Source: Marihabitans asiaticum (lineage in GTDB: Bacteria; Actinomycetota; Actinomycetes; Actinomycetales; Dermatophilaceae). Taken from it: a DNA stretch of 64,000 bases. Location: the NCBI RefSeq assembly GCF_007828725.1, contig NZ_VIUW01000005.1:1-64000 (forward strand), in the 5' to 3' direction. The position numbers and the translations under genes are program-made. Positions 7,490 to 15,717 of this stretch are shown here, piece after piece (the first letter of the stretch is position 1; every line of letters begins with the position of its first letter). A model generated the notes under the pieces. It searched no databases, was not told the DNA's origin, and worked only from the letters and a program-made list of their open reading frames with translations.

Positions 7490-8449
7490 GTGCGACTCCT
7501 GGTTCTCGGAGCAGGTGGATCTCTTGGAGAACTCATCCATGCGCAAGCCCAGGCGCGCTTCCCCGGGACGGTGATCGCCGGGTATCGAGGACCGGGCGCA
7601 ACCTCGGGGGATGTGACCTCCCGGTTTGTCGATGCGGCGAACGCCGACTCCCTTCGACGGGCGTTCCGCGGCATCGACTGCGTGATCAGCGCAGTCCCGC
7701 AGCGATCACCGGTCGTGCAACGGGTCTGTGCAGAGCAGGGCATTCCCAGCGTCGACGTGAGCGCGGACTACGACATCGCCCTTCGGGCGCGCAAGGAGGT
7801 CGCGCCCGACAGCGCCCCCCAGGTGGTCTGTGCAGGCCAGGCTCCGGGGGTGACCGGCTTGATGGCGCTCGAGCTGTACCAGGCGACGTCCGGTCCGGTG
7901 AGAGTCGGCTTCCTCATCGCCGACCGTGCACGTAGCGGTGCGACCGGGGTAGCGGACATGTTGCGGGCCGTGCAAGACGCCGAGGATGTGAGCTGGTTCT
8001 GCTACGCCGGCCTCGGCCGACGCACGGCCGCCCGACTGCGGACCGACGAGTCGGCCCTGATGCGTCAACCGCTGCCGCTGGAGGTGGTGGTCGCCTTCGA
8101 GAAGGATGCTGTCAACCGTGCCGTCATGGGGTTGCGCGCCGCACGGATGCTGTCTCTGCTAACTCGCCCGGGCGTGGCACGACGGCTGGCTCGGCCCCGG
8201 CAGCACCCGCACGATGAGGCGATTCTTCTCACCGCTGTCAGTGGTGAGGAGCGCCTGGTGGTCCGGTCGGAGTCCGACTACCTCGGGACCGCCTGCGCGG
8301 CCGTCACCTTCGCCCGGATGGCGTGCCGGACGACGGCCAGGGGAGTCCTGCACCCGGGCGACATGACCACGCTGGAGCAGGTGGTCCGTGAGATTCCCGA
8401 GGCGCTGAGCCGGGTGTCCGGCCCGGCCCCCGATCATCCGTGCGGATGA
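7490..8449 (+). CDS. Saccharopine dehydrogenase-like NAD(P)-binding protein
   Basis: 319 residues. The N-terminal Rossmann motif LLVLGAGGSLGE is followed by the FRGIDCVISAVPQRSPVVQ and PSVDVSADYD segments typical of saccharopine-dehydrogenase-like and short-chain-type oxidoreductases. Substrate unknown. The start GTG (7490) is supported by TAACGT at 7477-7482, 7 nt upstream. It lies only 44 bp after the tRNA-Leu gene and is visibly lower in GC, with more mixed codon use than its neighbours, which suggests acquisition at the tRNA locus. Confidence 0.7.
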   Translation: MRLLVLGAGGSLGELIHAQAQARFPGTVIAGYRGPGATSGDVTSRFVDAANADSLRRAFRGIDCVISAVPQRSPVVQRVCAEQGIPSVDVSADYDIALRARKEVAPDSAPQVVCAGQAPGVTGLMALELYQATSGPVRVGFLIADRARSGATGVADMLRAVQDAEDVSWFCYAGLGRRTAARLRTDESALMRQPLPLEVVVAFEKDAVNRAVMGLRAARMLSLLTRPGVARRLARPRQHPHDEAILLTAVSGEERLVVRSESDYLGTACAAVTFARMACRTTARGVLHPGDMTTLEQVVREIPEALSRVSGPAPDHPCG

Positions 8450-8486
8450 CGCTGTCCCCCTCATCGTCCCGCGGCTTCGTCCGCGG

Positions 8487-9359
8487 TCAAGCGGTCTCGT
8501 CCGCGGGCCGCCTTCCCCGGGTCACGAGGACCCCGAAGGCGCCAGCGACGAAGAACATGACGATGCCGTAGCCCGCGGGCGGTACCGCCATCTCGGCCAC
8601 CTGCAGCACCGTCACCGCCATGGCGATGGCGAGGGTGCTGTTGTGGATGCCGATCTCGAAGCCGGAGGCGATCGCCTCCGGCTGGCTCATCCCGAGCACC
8701 CGTGGCGCGAGGTGGCCGACGGTGAGGGACAGCGCGCAGAAGAGGGTCGTGACCAGCCCGACCTGGGCGATGTAGGTCCCGACGTTCTCGCGCTCGGCGA
8801 GGATGGCGCCGAGGACCACGAGAAGGAGCAGGACGGCCGAGGCGATCCGCACGGGCCGCGGTCCATCCGCTCCGCGAACGCGGGACGGGCGCGCCGGATC
8901 AGCATGCCGATCCCCACCGGGACCAGCACGATGGCGAAGACCTGGAGCACCTTGCCGACCTGCAGGCCGAGCGAGTCGTTGTCGGGCGCGAAGTGCGCGA
9001 TGGCGAGGTTGGCGATGAGGGGCAGGGTGATGTCGCGAGCACCGAGTTGATCGCGGTGAGGGTGATGTTGAGCGCGACGTCGCCGCGGAAGAGGTGGCTG
9101 TACAGGTTGGCGGTCGTGCCGCCTGGTGAGGCGGCCAGCAGCATGAAGCCGACGGCGAGCAGCGGCGGGAGGGCGAAGACCGACGCCAGGCCGAAGGCCA
9201 CGAGGGGGAGCAGCACCACCTGGCAGAGAAGCGCGACGACGACCGCGCGCGGTCGTCGCGCCACCGTGTGAAGTCCTCGGGCGTGAGGTCCAGCCCCAGG
9301 CCGCGCATGATGACGGCCAGGGCGATCGGGAGGCCGACCGTGAGCAGCGACGAGTCCAG
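8487..9359 (-). pseudogene. Bile acid:sodium symporter family gene broken by three frameshifts
   Basis: A BASS/SBF-type transporter can be read only by changing frame three times. Segments are LDSSLLTVGLPIALAVIMRG... (9359 to about 9264), VARRPRAVVVALLCQVVLLP... with ASPGGTTANLYSHLF (to about 9036), ITLPLIANLAIAHFAPDN... (to about 8860), then VRIASAVLLLLVV... with IGIHNSTLAIAMAV to the stop at 8487. Each change fits loss of one base, and the three losses restore the original frame. No ATG, GTG or TTG precedes the first segment in frame. Either a decayed gene or repeated base-calling error in GC runs. Confidence 0.85.
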
Positions 9360-9425
9360 GACCGGACGATAGGGCAGCGATCGACCCCGGACACGGCGTG
9401 CGCTAGCCCCACCTAGGGTGGGGAC

Positions 9426-10748
9426 ATGGATATCACCGCCCCCGAGCAGGAGGTCGTCCGGATCTGCCAGGAGCTCATCCGGATCGACACGAGCAACTAC
9501 GGGCCCGACCGCGAGGGGCCGGGGGAGCGGGCCGCGGCCGACTACGTCATGCGTGAGCTCGAGGAGGTGGGCCTGAGCCCGCAGCTCTTCGAGGCCGAAC
9601 CCGGACGCGCCACGGTCGTCGTTCGGATCCCCGGCGCGGACGAGAAGCGCGGCGCGCTGTGCATCCACGGCCACCTCGACGTCGTCCCGGCCAACGCTGC
9701 GGACTGGAGCGTCGACCCCTTCGCCGGGGAGATCCGGGACGGCTGCGTCTGGGGCCGCGGCGCGGTCGACATGAAGGACATGGACGCGATGATCCTCGCC
9801 TGCGTCCGGCACATGGCCCGCCGCCAGATCGTGCCGCCGCGCGACCTCGTCATCATCTTCTTCGCCGACGAGGAGGCCGGCGGCGACCTCGGCAGCCACT
9901 TCCTCGTCAACGAGCACCCCGAGGTCTTCTCCGGGGTGACCGAGGCGATCAGCGAGGTCGGCGGGTACAGCGTGACCATCTCGGGCGACGAAGGGGAGGA
10001 GCGCCGGGTCTACCTGCTGCAGACGGCCGAGAAGGGCATCGCCTGGCTGCGGCTGCGCGCCACCGGGACCGCCGGTCACGGCTCGGTGCCGACCGACGAC
10101 AACGCCGTGGTGCACCTGGCCGAGGCGATCGGGCGGATCGCGGCGCACAAGTGGCCCCGGGAGTACATCGCGCCGGTGCGCCAGCTGCTCGACGGTCTCT
10201 CCGAGCTGACCGGCGTGAGCTACAACGACAAGGACCTCGACGAGCTGCTCAGCCACCTCGGGGGTGCCGAGGGGTTCGTCCGCGGCACGCTGCAGGACAC
10301 CGCCAACCCGACGATGCTCGACGGCGGCTACAAGCACAACGTCATCCCGCAGGAGGCGACCGCCGCCCTCGACGCCCGCTTCCTCCCCGGGCACGAGGAG
10401 GGGCTCATGCAGACGCTGCGCCAGCTCGCGGGCGACAAGGTGAGCGTGGAGGTCGAGCACCGCGACATCTCGCTGGAGTCCCCCTTCGAGGGCCCGCTGG
10501 TAGACACGATGCGTGCCGCCCTGCAGGCCGAGGACCCGGACGCGCAGATCTTGCCCTACTGCCTCTCCGGAGGGACCGACAACAAGGCGCTCTCACTGCT
10601 CGGGATCACCGGGTACGGCTTCGCCCCGCTGCGGCTGCCGGCCGACCTCGACTTCGCGCCGATGTTCCATGGCATCGACGAGCGGGTGCCCACCGAGTCC
10701 CTGGAGTTCGGCGCGCGGGTGCTCATGCGGCTGATCGAGACCTGCTGA
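9426..10748 (+). CDS. M20 family metallopeptidase (ArgE/DapE/CPG2-like)
   Basis: 440 residues, normal for the family. Metal ligands are visible: H83 and D85 in HGHLDVVP, bridging D115 in WGRGAVDMKD, the catalytic Glu pair E149/E150 in FFADEEAGG, and a late His in APMFHGIDERVP. The dimerisation insert covers about residues 200-310 (TAGHGSVPTDDNAV). Cytosolic dipeptidase or deacylase; substrate unknown. ATG with TAGGGT at 9414-9419, 6 nt upstream (leaderless). Its 3' end overlaps the opposite-strand DUF5703 gene by 26 bp. Confidence 0.92.
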   Translation: MDITAPEQEVVRICQELIRIDTSNYGPDREGPGERAAADYVMRELEEVGLSPQLFEAEPGRATVVVRIPGADEKRGALCIHGHLDVVPANAADWSVDPFAGEIRDGCVWGRGAVDMKDMDAMILACVRHMARRQIVPPRDLVIIFFADEEAGGDLGSHFLVNEHPEVFSGVTEAISEVGGYSVTISGDEGEERRVYLLQTAEKGIAWLRLRATGTAGHGSVPTDDNAVVHLAEAIGRIAAHKWPREYIAPVRQLLDGLSELTGVSYNDKDLDELLSHLGGAEGFVRGTLQDTANPTMLDGGYKHNVIPQEATAALDARFLPGHEEGLMQTLRQLAGDKVSVEVEHRDISLESPFEGPLVDTMRAALQAEDPDAQILPYCLSGGTDNKALSLLGITGYGFAPLRLPADLDFAPMFHGIDERVPTESLEFGARVLMRLIETC

Positions 10749-10926
10749 CCCGCGGCATCCGGATGATCTTGCGGCGCAGCCACGAGCGCTGGGCGCCGCC
10801 GGTGTAGACCACGGTCCGGTGCAGCTCCCACCGCCCGTACTCGGCCTGCTCCGCGAGGGCCGCACGGATCTGCGAGCGGGTGGCGCCGCGGGGGAACGTC
10901 AGGACCTGGAACTCGTACTCGACCAT
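10723..10926 (-). CDS. DUF5703 family small protein
   Basis: 67 residues, beginning MVEYEFQVLTFPRGATRSQI and including YGRWELHRTVVYTGGAQRSW and the basic RRKIIRMPR, the pattern of the small actinobacterial DUF5703 proteins. Function unknown. Convergent with, and overlapping, the M20 peptidase gene; divergent from the acidic-protein gene with 37 bp between starts. Confidence 0.8.
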   Translation of the reverse strand: MVEYEFQVLTFPRGATRSQIRAALAEQAEYGRWELHRTVVYTGGAQRSWLRRKIIRMPRVSRSRSAA

Positions 10927-10963
10927 CGAGACACATTCTTATCCCGGGCGGTACCGTCATGCC

Positions 10964-11299
10964 ATGACCGCCGACGCGCGCGCCGCGCTGAACAAGCTCA
11001 TCGCCACCTTCGAGCGGCACCTCGAGGCGTCATCGACCCGCAACGGGGAGGACGACCCGCGGGTCGTCGCGGCCTACGAGGACCTGGCCGACGCCTTCGA
11101 GGCGTACGACGACGCCCTCAACGACGAGTACGGCGAGATGACCCCCCTCATCGTCGTCGACGACAGCGACCTCGACGACTCTGAGGACTCGGGTGACGAG
11201 GAGTACGACGAGGACGAGGACGACACGTCCTACTCCGGGCTCGACGACGAGGACTACGACAGCGACGACGAGGACGCCGAGGACGACGAGTCGCGCTAG
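10964..11299 (+). CDS. Acidic protein of unknown function
   Basis: 111 residues. The first 65 form a predicted helical domain (ALNKLIATFERHLEAS); the last 45 are almost all Asp, Glu, Ser and Tyr, so the tail is disordered and strongly acidic. ATG start with TACCGT at 10952-10957, 6 nt upstream. I do not recognise a family with a known job. Its stop overlaps the CorA stop by 4 bp (CTAG). Confidence 0.75.
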   Translation: MTADARAALNKLIATFERHLEASSTRNGEDDPRVVAAYEDLADAFEAYDDALNDEYGEMTPLIVVDDSDLDDSEDSGDEEYDEDEDDTSYSGLDDEDYDSDDEDAEDDESR

Positions 11300-12324
11300 A
11301 GCCAGCCGGAGCGCTTGAACAGCCGGTACAGGCCGAGGCAAGCCAGCACCATGACCGCCAGCACGACGAAGTAGCCGTAGTAGACCTCGCGACCGCCGAG
11401 GTCCACGCTCGCGGTCAGCTCGGGCATGACCTCGAAGTTCATCCCGTAGATCCCGGCGATCATCGTCGGCAGCGCCGCCATCGCCACCCAGGCCGAGATC
11501 TTGCGCATGTCCCGGTTCTGCTCGACGCCGACCTGCGCGAGATGGGCCGAGAGGACGTCGCTGAGCAGCCGGTCCATCGACTCGATGTCGTCGATCACCT
11601 GGCTGAGGTGGTCGGCCACGTCGCGCAGCTGCAGCCGCAGCTCCTCGTCGAGGTCCGGGCCCTCGCCCCGCACGAGCTGGTGGAGCGGCCGCACGAGCGG
11701 CAGCGCCGCCCGCTTGAACTCGAGCACCTCGCGCTTGAGCCGGTAGATGTCCTCGGAGGTGATCGTCGACGCCGGGTTGAAGACGGCCGCCTCGATCTGC
11801 TCGAGGTCGATCTGCAGCTCGTCCTCGATCGCGAGGTAGTTGTCGACGATGCTGTCGACGATCAGATGGAGCACCCCCCACGGGCCGTGGCGCAGCTGGT
11901 CCGGGTCGGACTCCAGGCGGCGCCGCAGGTCGCCGAGTGGGCTCGCCTCACCCCGGCGGGTGGTCACGATGAAGTGGGGACCGACGAAGAGCATCAGCTC
12001 GCCGGTCTCGACATCGGAGGTCTCGTCGAGGTAGCGCAGCGGCTTGAGGACGACGAACCAGGTCTCGTCGTAGCGCTCGAACTTCGCGCGTTGGTCACCG
12101 GTGACCGCGTCCTCGATCGCCAGGTCGTGCAGGTTCATCTCATCGCTGACCACGTGCGAGAAGGTCGCCGGGCTGGGGTCCTTCAGACCCACCCAGACGA
12201 AGTCCGACGGGTCGTCGTCACGCTGCCTGATCTGCGCCAGGGTGGCGCCGAGGTCCTCGCACTGCTGGCGCTGCCCGTCGGTGTACCGGGCCTGGTCGAC
12301 GATCACGGCGCCATCATGACGCAC
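11296..12324 (-). CDS. corA: CorA family magnesium/cobalt transporter
   Basis: 342 residues: a large cytosolic alpha/beta and helical N-terminal region (1-280), then two C-terminal transmembrane helices. The selectivity motif YGMNF is at about 295-299, followed by the periplasmic MPEL loop. The length and the basic C-terminal end (LFKRSGWL) are typical. Homopentameric divalent cation channel in the inner membrane. GTG start at 12324; the next gene starts divergently only 13 bp away. Confidence 0.93.
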   Translation of the reverse strand: MRHDGAVIVDQARYTDGQRQQCEDLGATLAQIRQRDDDPSDFVWVGLKDPSPATFSHVVSDEMNLHDLAIEDAVTGDQRAKFERYDETWFVVLKPLRYLDETSDVETGELMLFVGPHFIVTTRRGEASPLGDLRRRLESDPDQLRHGPWGVLHLIVDSIVDNYLAIEDELQIDLEQIEAAVFNPASTITSEDIYRLKREVLEFKRAALPLVRPLHQLVRGEGPDLDEELRLQLRDVADHLSQVIDDIESMDRLLSDVLSAHLAQVGVEQNRDMRKISAWVAMAALPTMIAGIYGMNFEVMPELTASVDLGGREVYYGYFVVLAVMVLACLGLYRLFKRSGWL

Positions 12325-12337
12325 GTACCATGTCGGT

Positions 12338-13033
12338 GTGGCTCACTGCGTCCTCCTGCGGCATGGTCGCTCGACCGCCAACAGCGAAGGGGTCCTCGCT
12401 GGCTGGACCGACGGCGTGCACCTCGACGAGGCCGGCCGTCGGCAGGCGGCCGACGTGGCCGACCGACTGGCACACCTCCCCTTCGCCCGGGTCGTCACCA
12501 GCCCCCTGCTCCGGTGCCGGGAGACAGCCCGGCCGCTCGCAGAGGCCCTGGGCGTGACCCCGGAGGTCCATGACGGGCTGGGGGAGGCCCGGTACGGCGC
12601 GTGGACCGGTCGAGCACTGAGCGAGCTCGCGAAGGAGGACCTCTGGCAGACCGTGCAGCGGCGGCCGAGCGAGGCGGTCTTCCCGGAGTCCGAGGAGTAC
12701 CCGCACGAGTCGATCCTGCAGATGGCGCAGCGGGCGGTCGCTGCCGTGAGAGCCATCGACGCCGAGGTGGAGGCGCAGAGCGGACCCGGCGCGATCTGGC
12801 TCGCGGTGAGCCACGGCGACATCATCAAGTCGGTGCTCGCCGACGCGGCGGCGACGCCCCTGGACGAGTTCCAACGCTACGTCGTCGACCCGGCCTCGGT
12901 GAGCGTTGTGCGCTACGCGCCGGAGCGAGCCTTCGTGCTGCGGGTCAACGACTCCGGGCCCCTCGCGGCGCCGAAGGAACCGCCCGCCGAGACCCCCGGC
13001 AGCGATGCCGCCGTCGGCGGGGGAGCGGGCTAG
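12338..13033 (+). CDS. Histidine phosphatase family protein (MSMEG_4193 type)
   Basis: 231 residues. N-terminal catalytic motif LLRHGRSTAN (His at about 9), the second Arg in TSPLLRCRETA, Glu in HDGLGEARYGAWTG and the second His in AVSHGDIIKS define a 2H-phosphatase; the C-terminus is a Pro/Gly-rich tail. In actinobacteria it commonly sits with DUF3090 and the SCO1664-type kinase-like gene, as here, near mshC. Substrate unknown. GTG start with TACCAT at 12326-12331, 6 nt upstream. Confidence 0.9.
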   Translation: MAHCVLLRHGRSTANSEGVLAGWTDGVHLDEAGRRQAADVADRLAHLPFARVVTSPLLRCRETARPLAEALGVTPEVHDGLGEARYGAWTGRALSELAKEDLWQTVQRRPSEAVFPESEEYPHESILQMAQRAVAAVRAIDAEVEAQSGPGAIWLAVSHGDIIKSVLADAAATPLDEFQRYVVDPASVSVVRYAPERAFVLRVNDSGPLAAPKEPPAETPGSDAAVGGGAG

Positions 13034-13043
13034 GGTCGCGACT

Positions 13044-13577
13044 ATGAGCCTGATCGAGTACGACCCTCCGACGCGGTTCGTCGTGGGCACCGTCGGGGAG
13101 CCGGGCGCGAGGACCTTCTTCCTCCAGGCGAGCGACGAGGCCCGGCGCACCCAGGTGTCGGTCGAGAAGGTCCACGTGACCGTCCTCGCCGAGCGGATCG
13201 AGGAGCTGTTGGACCAGCTCGCCGACGCCGACGCCGGGGTCCTGGCGGCTGTCGGCTCGGCCGACAACGCGCCGCTGGACACCCCGATCGAGGAGGAGTA
13301 CCGGGTCCAGGCACTCTCGCTCGCCTGGGACGAGGGCCGACGGGTCATCGTCATCGAGTGTCACGACCACGACCCCGACGAGGTCAGCGACACCGCTGCC
13401 CTCACCTCGGCGGACACCAACTCGCTGCGAGTCGTCCTCTCGCCCTCGCAGGCGCGTGCCTTCGCCCGCCGGTGCACCACTGTGGCGTCCGCGGGCCGAC
13501 CGTCCTGTCCCTTCTGCGGTGGACCGCTGGACCCCTCGGGCCACATCTGCCCGCGGGCGAACGGGTACCGGCGCTGA
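13044..13577 (+). CDS. DUF3090 domain protein with C-terminal zinc ribbon
   Basis: 177 residues. The N-terminal and central part matches DUF3090 (RFVVGTVGEPGARTFFLQA, EYRVQALSLAWDE, RVVLSPSQARAFARR). A C-terminal zinc-ribbon-like end, CPFCGGPLDPSGHICPR, offers two Cys plus His/Cys ligands. ATG with TAGGGT at 13031-13036, 7 nt upstream. The conserved neighbours (phosphatase before, kinase-like protein after) suggest a shared but unknown pathway. Confidence 0.9.
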   Translation: MSLIEYDPPTRFVVGTVGEPGARTFFLQASDEARRTQVSVEKVHVTVLAERIEELLDQLADADAGVLAAVGSADNAPLDTPIEEEYRVQALSLAWDEGRRVIVIECHDHDPDEVSDTAALTSADTNSLRVVLSPSQARAFARRCTTVASAGRPSCPFCGGPLDPSGHICPRANGYRR

Positions 13578-14380
13578 CCCCTGACGCGGCCGCGGGCCGG
13601 CTCGAGCACCACCTCCACGGTGGCGAGATTCACCTGCTCGGCGCGCACCCCGAGGCCAGCAACGTCGTGCTCGTCGCCGAGGTCGAGCAAGGCGGTGAGC
13701 GGGTCCTCGCCGCGTACAAGCCGGTTCGTGGCGAACGCCCGTTGTGGGACTTCCCGGACGGATCTCTGGCCGCGCGTGAGCGCGCGTGCTACCTGCTCTC
13801 TCGGGCCGCAGGCTTCGATAGCGTCCCGGTGACCGTGCTGCGCTCCGGCCCGCTCGGCCCCGGGTCAGTGCAGCGCTGGGTCGGGTCGGTCGAGGGTGGG
13901 CCCTCTCCGGTGGATGTCTCCGCGCCCGAGGAAGTCCCGGCCGGCCACCTCGTGGTCCTCGCCGGCGAGGACGAGCTCGGCCGCCCGGTGGTCGTGCACC
14001 ACGCCGACACCGCGTCGCTGCGCTCCCTTGCGGTGCTCGACGCGGTGCTGAACAGCTCGGACCGCAAGGGCAGCCACGTCCTCCTCGAGGACGACCGCGC
14101 GGTGGCGATCGACAACGCGGTGAGCCTGCACACCGAGCCCAAGCTGCGCACGGTGCTGTGGGGGTGGGCAGGTCAGCCGCTGCAGGACCACGACCGGGAG
14201 CGGGTGATCCGCCTCGAGCGCGCGCTGGCCGAGGACCGAGCCCTGACCGACGAGCTCGACGAGCTGCTCACCGTGCCCGAGGTGGCCGCCCTGCGGGATC
14301 GGGTCGAGGCGCTCCAAAGGGACGGGGTACACCCGCTCCCGGGTGGGGACTGGCCCGCCATCCCGTGGCCCCCGGTCTGA
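13472..14380 (+). CDS. SCO1664-family protein (atypical PI3/4-kinase-like fold)
   Basis: The conserved product is about 268 residues: EASNVVLVAEVEQGGERVLAAYKPVRGERPLWDFP (nucleotide-binding, read as ASNVVLVAEV and AAYKPVRGERPLWDFP), the catalytic-loop-like NSSDRKGSHVL and the metal-binding VAIDNAVSLH. Homology begins at about 13574, where the only candidate start is CTG overlapping the DUF3090 stop (CTGA). The nearest conventional in-frame start is GTG at 13472, deep inside DUF3090. Both are listed because the sequence alone does not decide. Probable protein or small-molecule kinase. Confidence 0.82.
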   Translation: MHHCGVRGPTVLSLLRWTAGPLGPHLPAGERVPALTPDAAAGRLEHHLHGGEIHLLGAHPEASNVVLVAEVEQGGERVLAAYKPVRGERPLWDFPDGSLAARERACYLLSRAAGFDSVPVTVLRSGPLGPGSVQRWVGSVEGGPSPVDVSAPEEVPAGHLVVLAGEDELGRPVVVHHADTASLRSLAVLDAVLNSSDRKGSHVLLEDDRAVAIDNAVSLHTEPKLRTVLWGWAGQPLQDHDRERVIRLERALAEDRALTDELDELLTVPEVAALRDRVEALQRDGVHPLPGGDWPAIPWPPV

Positions 14381-14439
14381 CCAGGCAGCGCGGGCGCCCG
14401 CCGTGCTCCTGCTCCCCGGCAGACCCGTAGGCTGCCGCC

Positions 14440-15717
14440 GTGAAGTCATGGACCGCCCCTGCCGTGCCCGACCTGCCCGGCGTCGGGCAGGTACCCGTGC
14501 TGTACGACACGGTGCGCGCCTCGCGCGAGACTGTGGTGACCGTCGACGGCGTCGCCCGGATCTACGTCTGCGGCGTCACGCCGTACGACACCACTCACAT
14601 GGGTCACGCGGCCACCTACGTGACCTTCGACCTGCTGCACCGGGCCCTGCTCGATGCAGACGTGCCCGTCAGGTACGTGCAGAACGTCACCGACATCGAC
14701 GACCCGCTGCTCGAGCGGGCCGCGCGCGACGGGGTCGACTGGCAGGACCTCGCCGCCGAGCAGACCAGCCTCTTCACCGAGGACATGGCGGCCCTGCGGG
14801 TCGTGCCGCCCGACGCCTACGTCGGCGTGGTCGAGTCGATGGAGCAGATCGTGGCGGTCCTCGCCTCGATCCGGGACGCCGGCCTGGCCTACACCGTCGC
14901 CGAAGGGGGCGCGGTGGACACCTATCTCGACCTCGCCCAGGTCATCGCGCCCGGGGACCTCAGCCGCTCCTGCCACCTCGACCACGACACGATGCTCACG
15001 CTCTCGGGCGAGCGCGGGGGCGACCCGGACCGGGCCGGCAAGCGCGGCCCGCTCGACCCGATGCTCTGGCGAGGGCGAAGGGAGGGTGAGCCGTCCTGGG
15101 AAGGGGGGCCTTTGGGTCCCGGTCGGCCGGGCTGGCACATCGAGTGCACGGCTATCGCCATGCACCACCTCGGCGAGCAGGTCTCGGTGCAGGCAGGTGG
15201 TTCAGACCTCGCCTTCCCCCACCACCCGATGACCGCGATCCAGGCACTGGCCGCGACCGGGCTGGAGAGCTTCGCGCACCACACGAGCCACCAGGCCATG
15301 GTGGGCCTCGACGGCGAGAAGATGAGCAAGTCCAAGGGCAACCTCGTGCGCGTGAGCGACCTGCGCCGCGAGGGAGTGGACCCGATGGCCGTGCGCCTCG
15401 TCCTGCTCGACCATCACTACCGCACCGAGTGGTCGTGGACCGACGAGGCGATGGGCGTCGCCGACGAGCGACTCCGGCGGTGGCGGTCGGCGACTGAGCG
15501 GGCCGCAGGTCCCGCCGTCGAGGAGACCCTCGCCGCGGTTCGCCTCGCCCTGGCCGACGACCTCGACAGCGCCGCAGCCTTGCGTGCCGTCGACCGGTGG
15601 TGCGACGCCGCTGGGGAGGACCCAGCGGCACCAGGAGCGGTCGCCGACCTCGTCGACGCCCTGCTCGGCATCCGCCTGCACGAGGACGCGGACGAGGCTT
15701 CTCAGCCGTCGCTCTGA
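14440..15717 (+). CDS. mshC: Cysteine--1-D-myo-inosityl 2-amino-2-deoxy-alpha-D-glucopyranoside ligase
   Basis: 425 residues; ATP-dependent ligase that joins cysteine to GlcN-Ins, the third enzymatic step of mycothiol synthesis. Class I tRNA-synthetase fold: zinc Cys44 in IYVCGVTPYDTTHMGHA, HIGH-like TTHMGHA, the GWHIECTAIAMHHLG region and KMSKSKGN. It differs from CysRS by lacking the C-terminal anticodon-binding domain, and the TPYDTTHMGHA signature is MshC-specific. GTG start with TAGGCT at 14428-14433, 6 nt upstream. Convergent with the PAC2 gene, overlapping it by 16 bp. Confidence 0.95.
   Translation: MKSWTAPAVPDLPGVGQVPVLYDTVRASRETVVTVDGVARIYVCGVTPYDTTHMGHAATYVTFDLLHRALLDADVPVRYVQNVTDIDDPLLERAARDGVDWQDLAAEQTSLFTEDMAALRVVPPDAYVGVVESMEQIVAVLASIRDAGLAYTVAEGGAVDTYLDLAQVIAPGDLSRSCHLDHDTMLTLSGERGGDPDRAGKRGPLDPMLWRGRREGEPSWEGGPLGPGRPGWHIECTAIAMHHLGEQVSVQAGGSDLAFPHHPMTAIQALAATGLESFAHHTSHQAMVGLDGEKMSKSKGNLVRVSDLRREGVDPMAVRLVLLDHHYRTEWSWTDEAMGVADERLRRWRSATERAAGPAVEETLAAVRLALADDLDSAAALRAVDRWCDAAGEDPAAPGAVADLVDALLGIRLHEDADEASQPSL

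Noticed and set aside
7446-9425. Integrated element with att sites at tRNA-Leu
   Set aside because: No integrase and no repeated tRNA 3' end were found in the window.
9360-10460. Minus-strand open frame running through the M20 peptidase gene into the symporter
   Set aside because: The upper part is an antisense shadow of the peptidase; only the symporter segments below 9360 show family similarity.
11129-11290. GAC/GAG-rich stretch as a simple-sequence repeat
   Set aside because: The periodicity is explained by the Asp/Glu-rich coding tail of the acidic protein; codons vary and there is no exact tandem unit.
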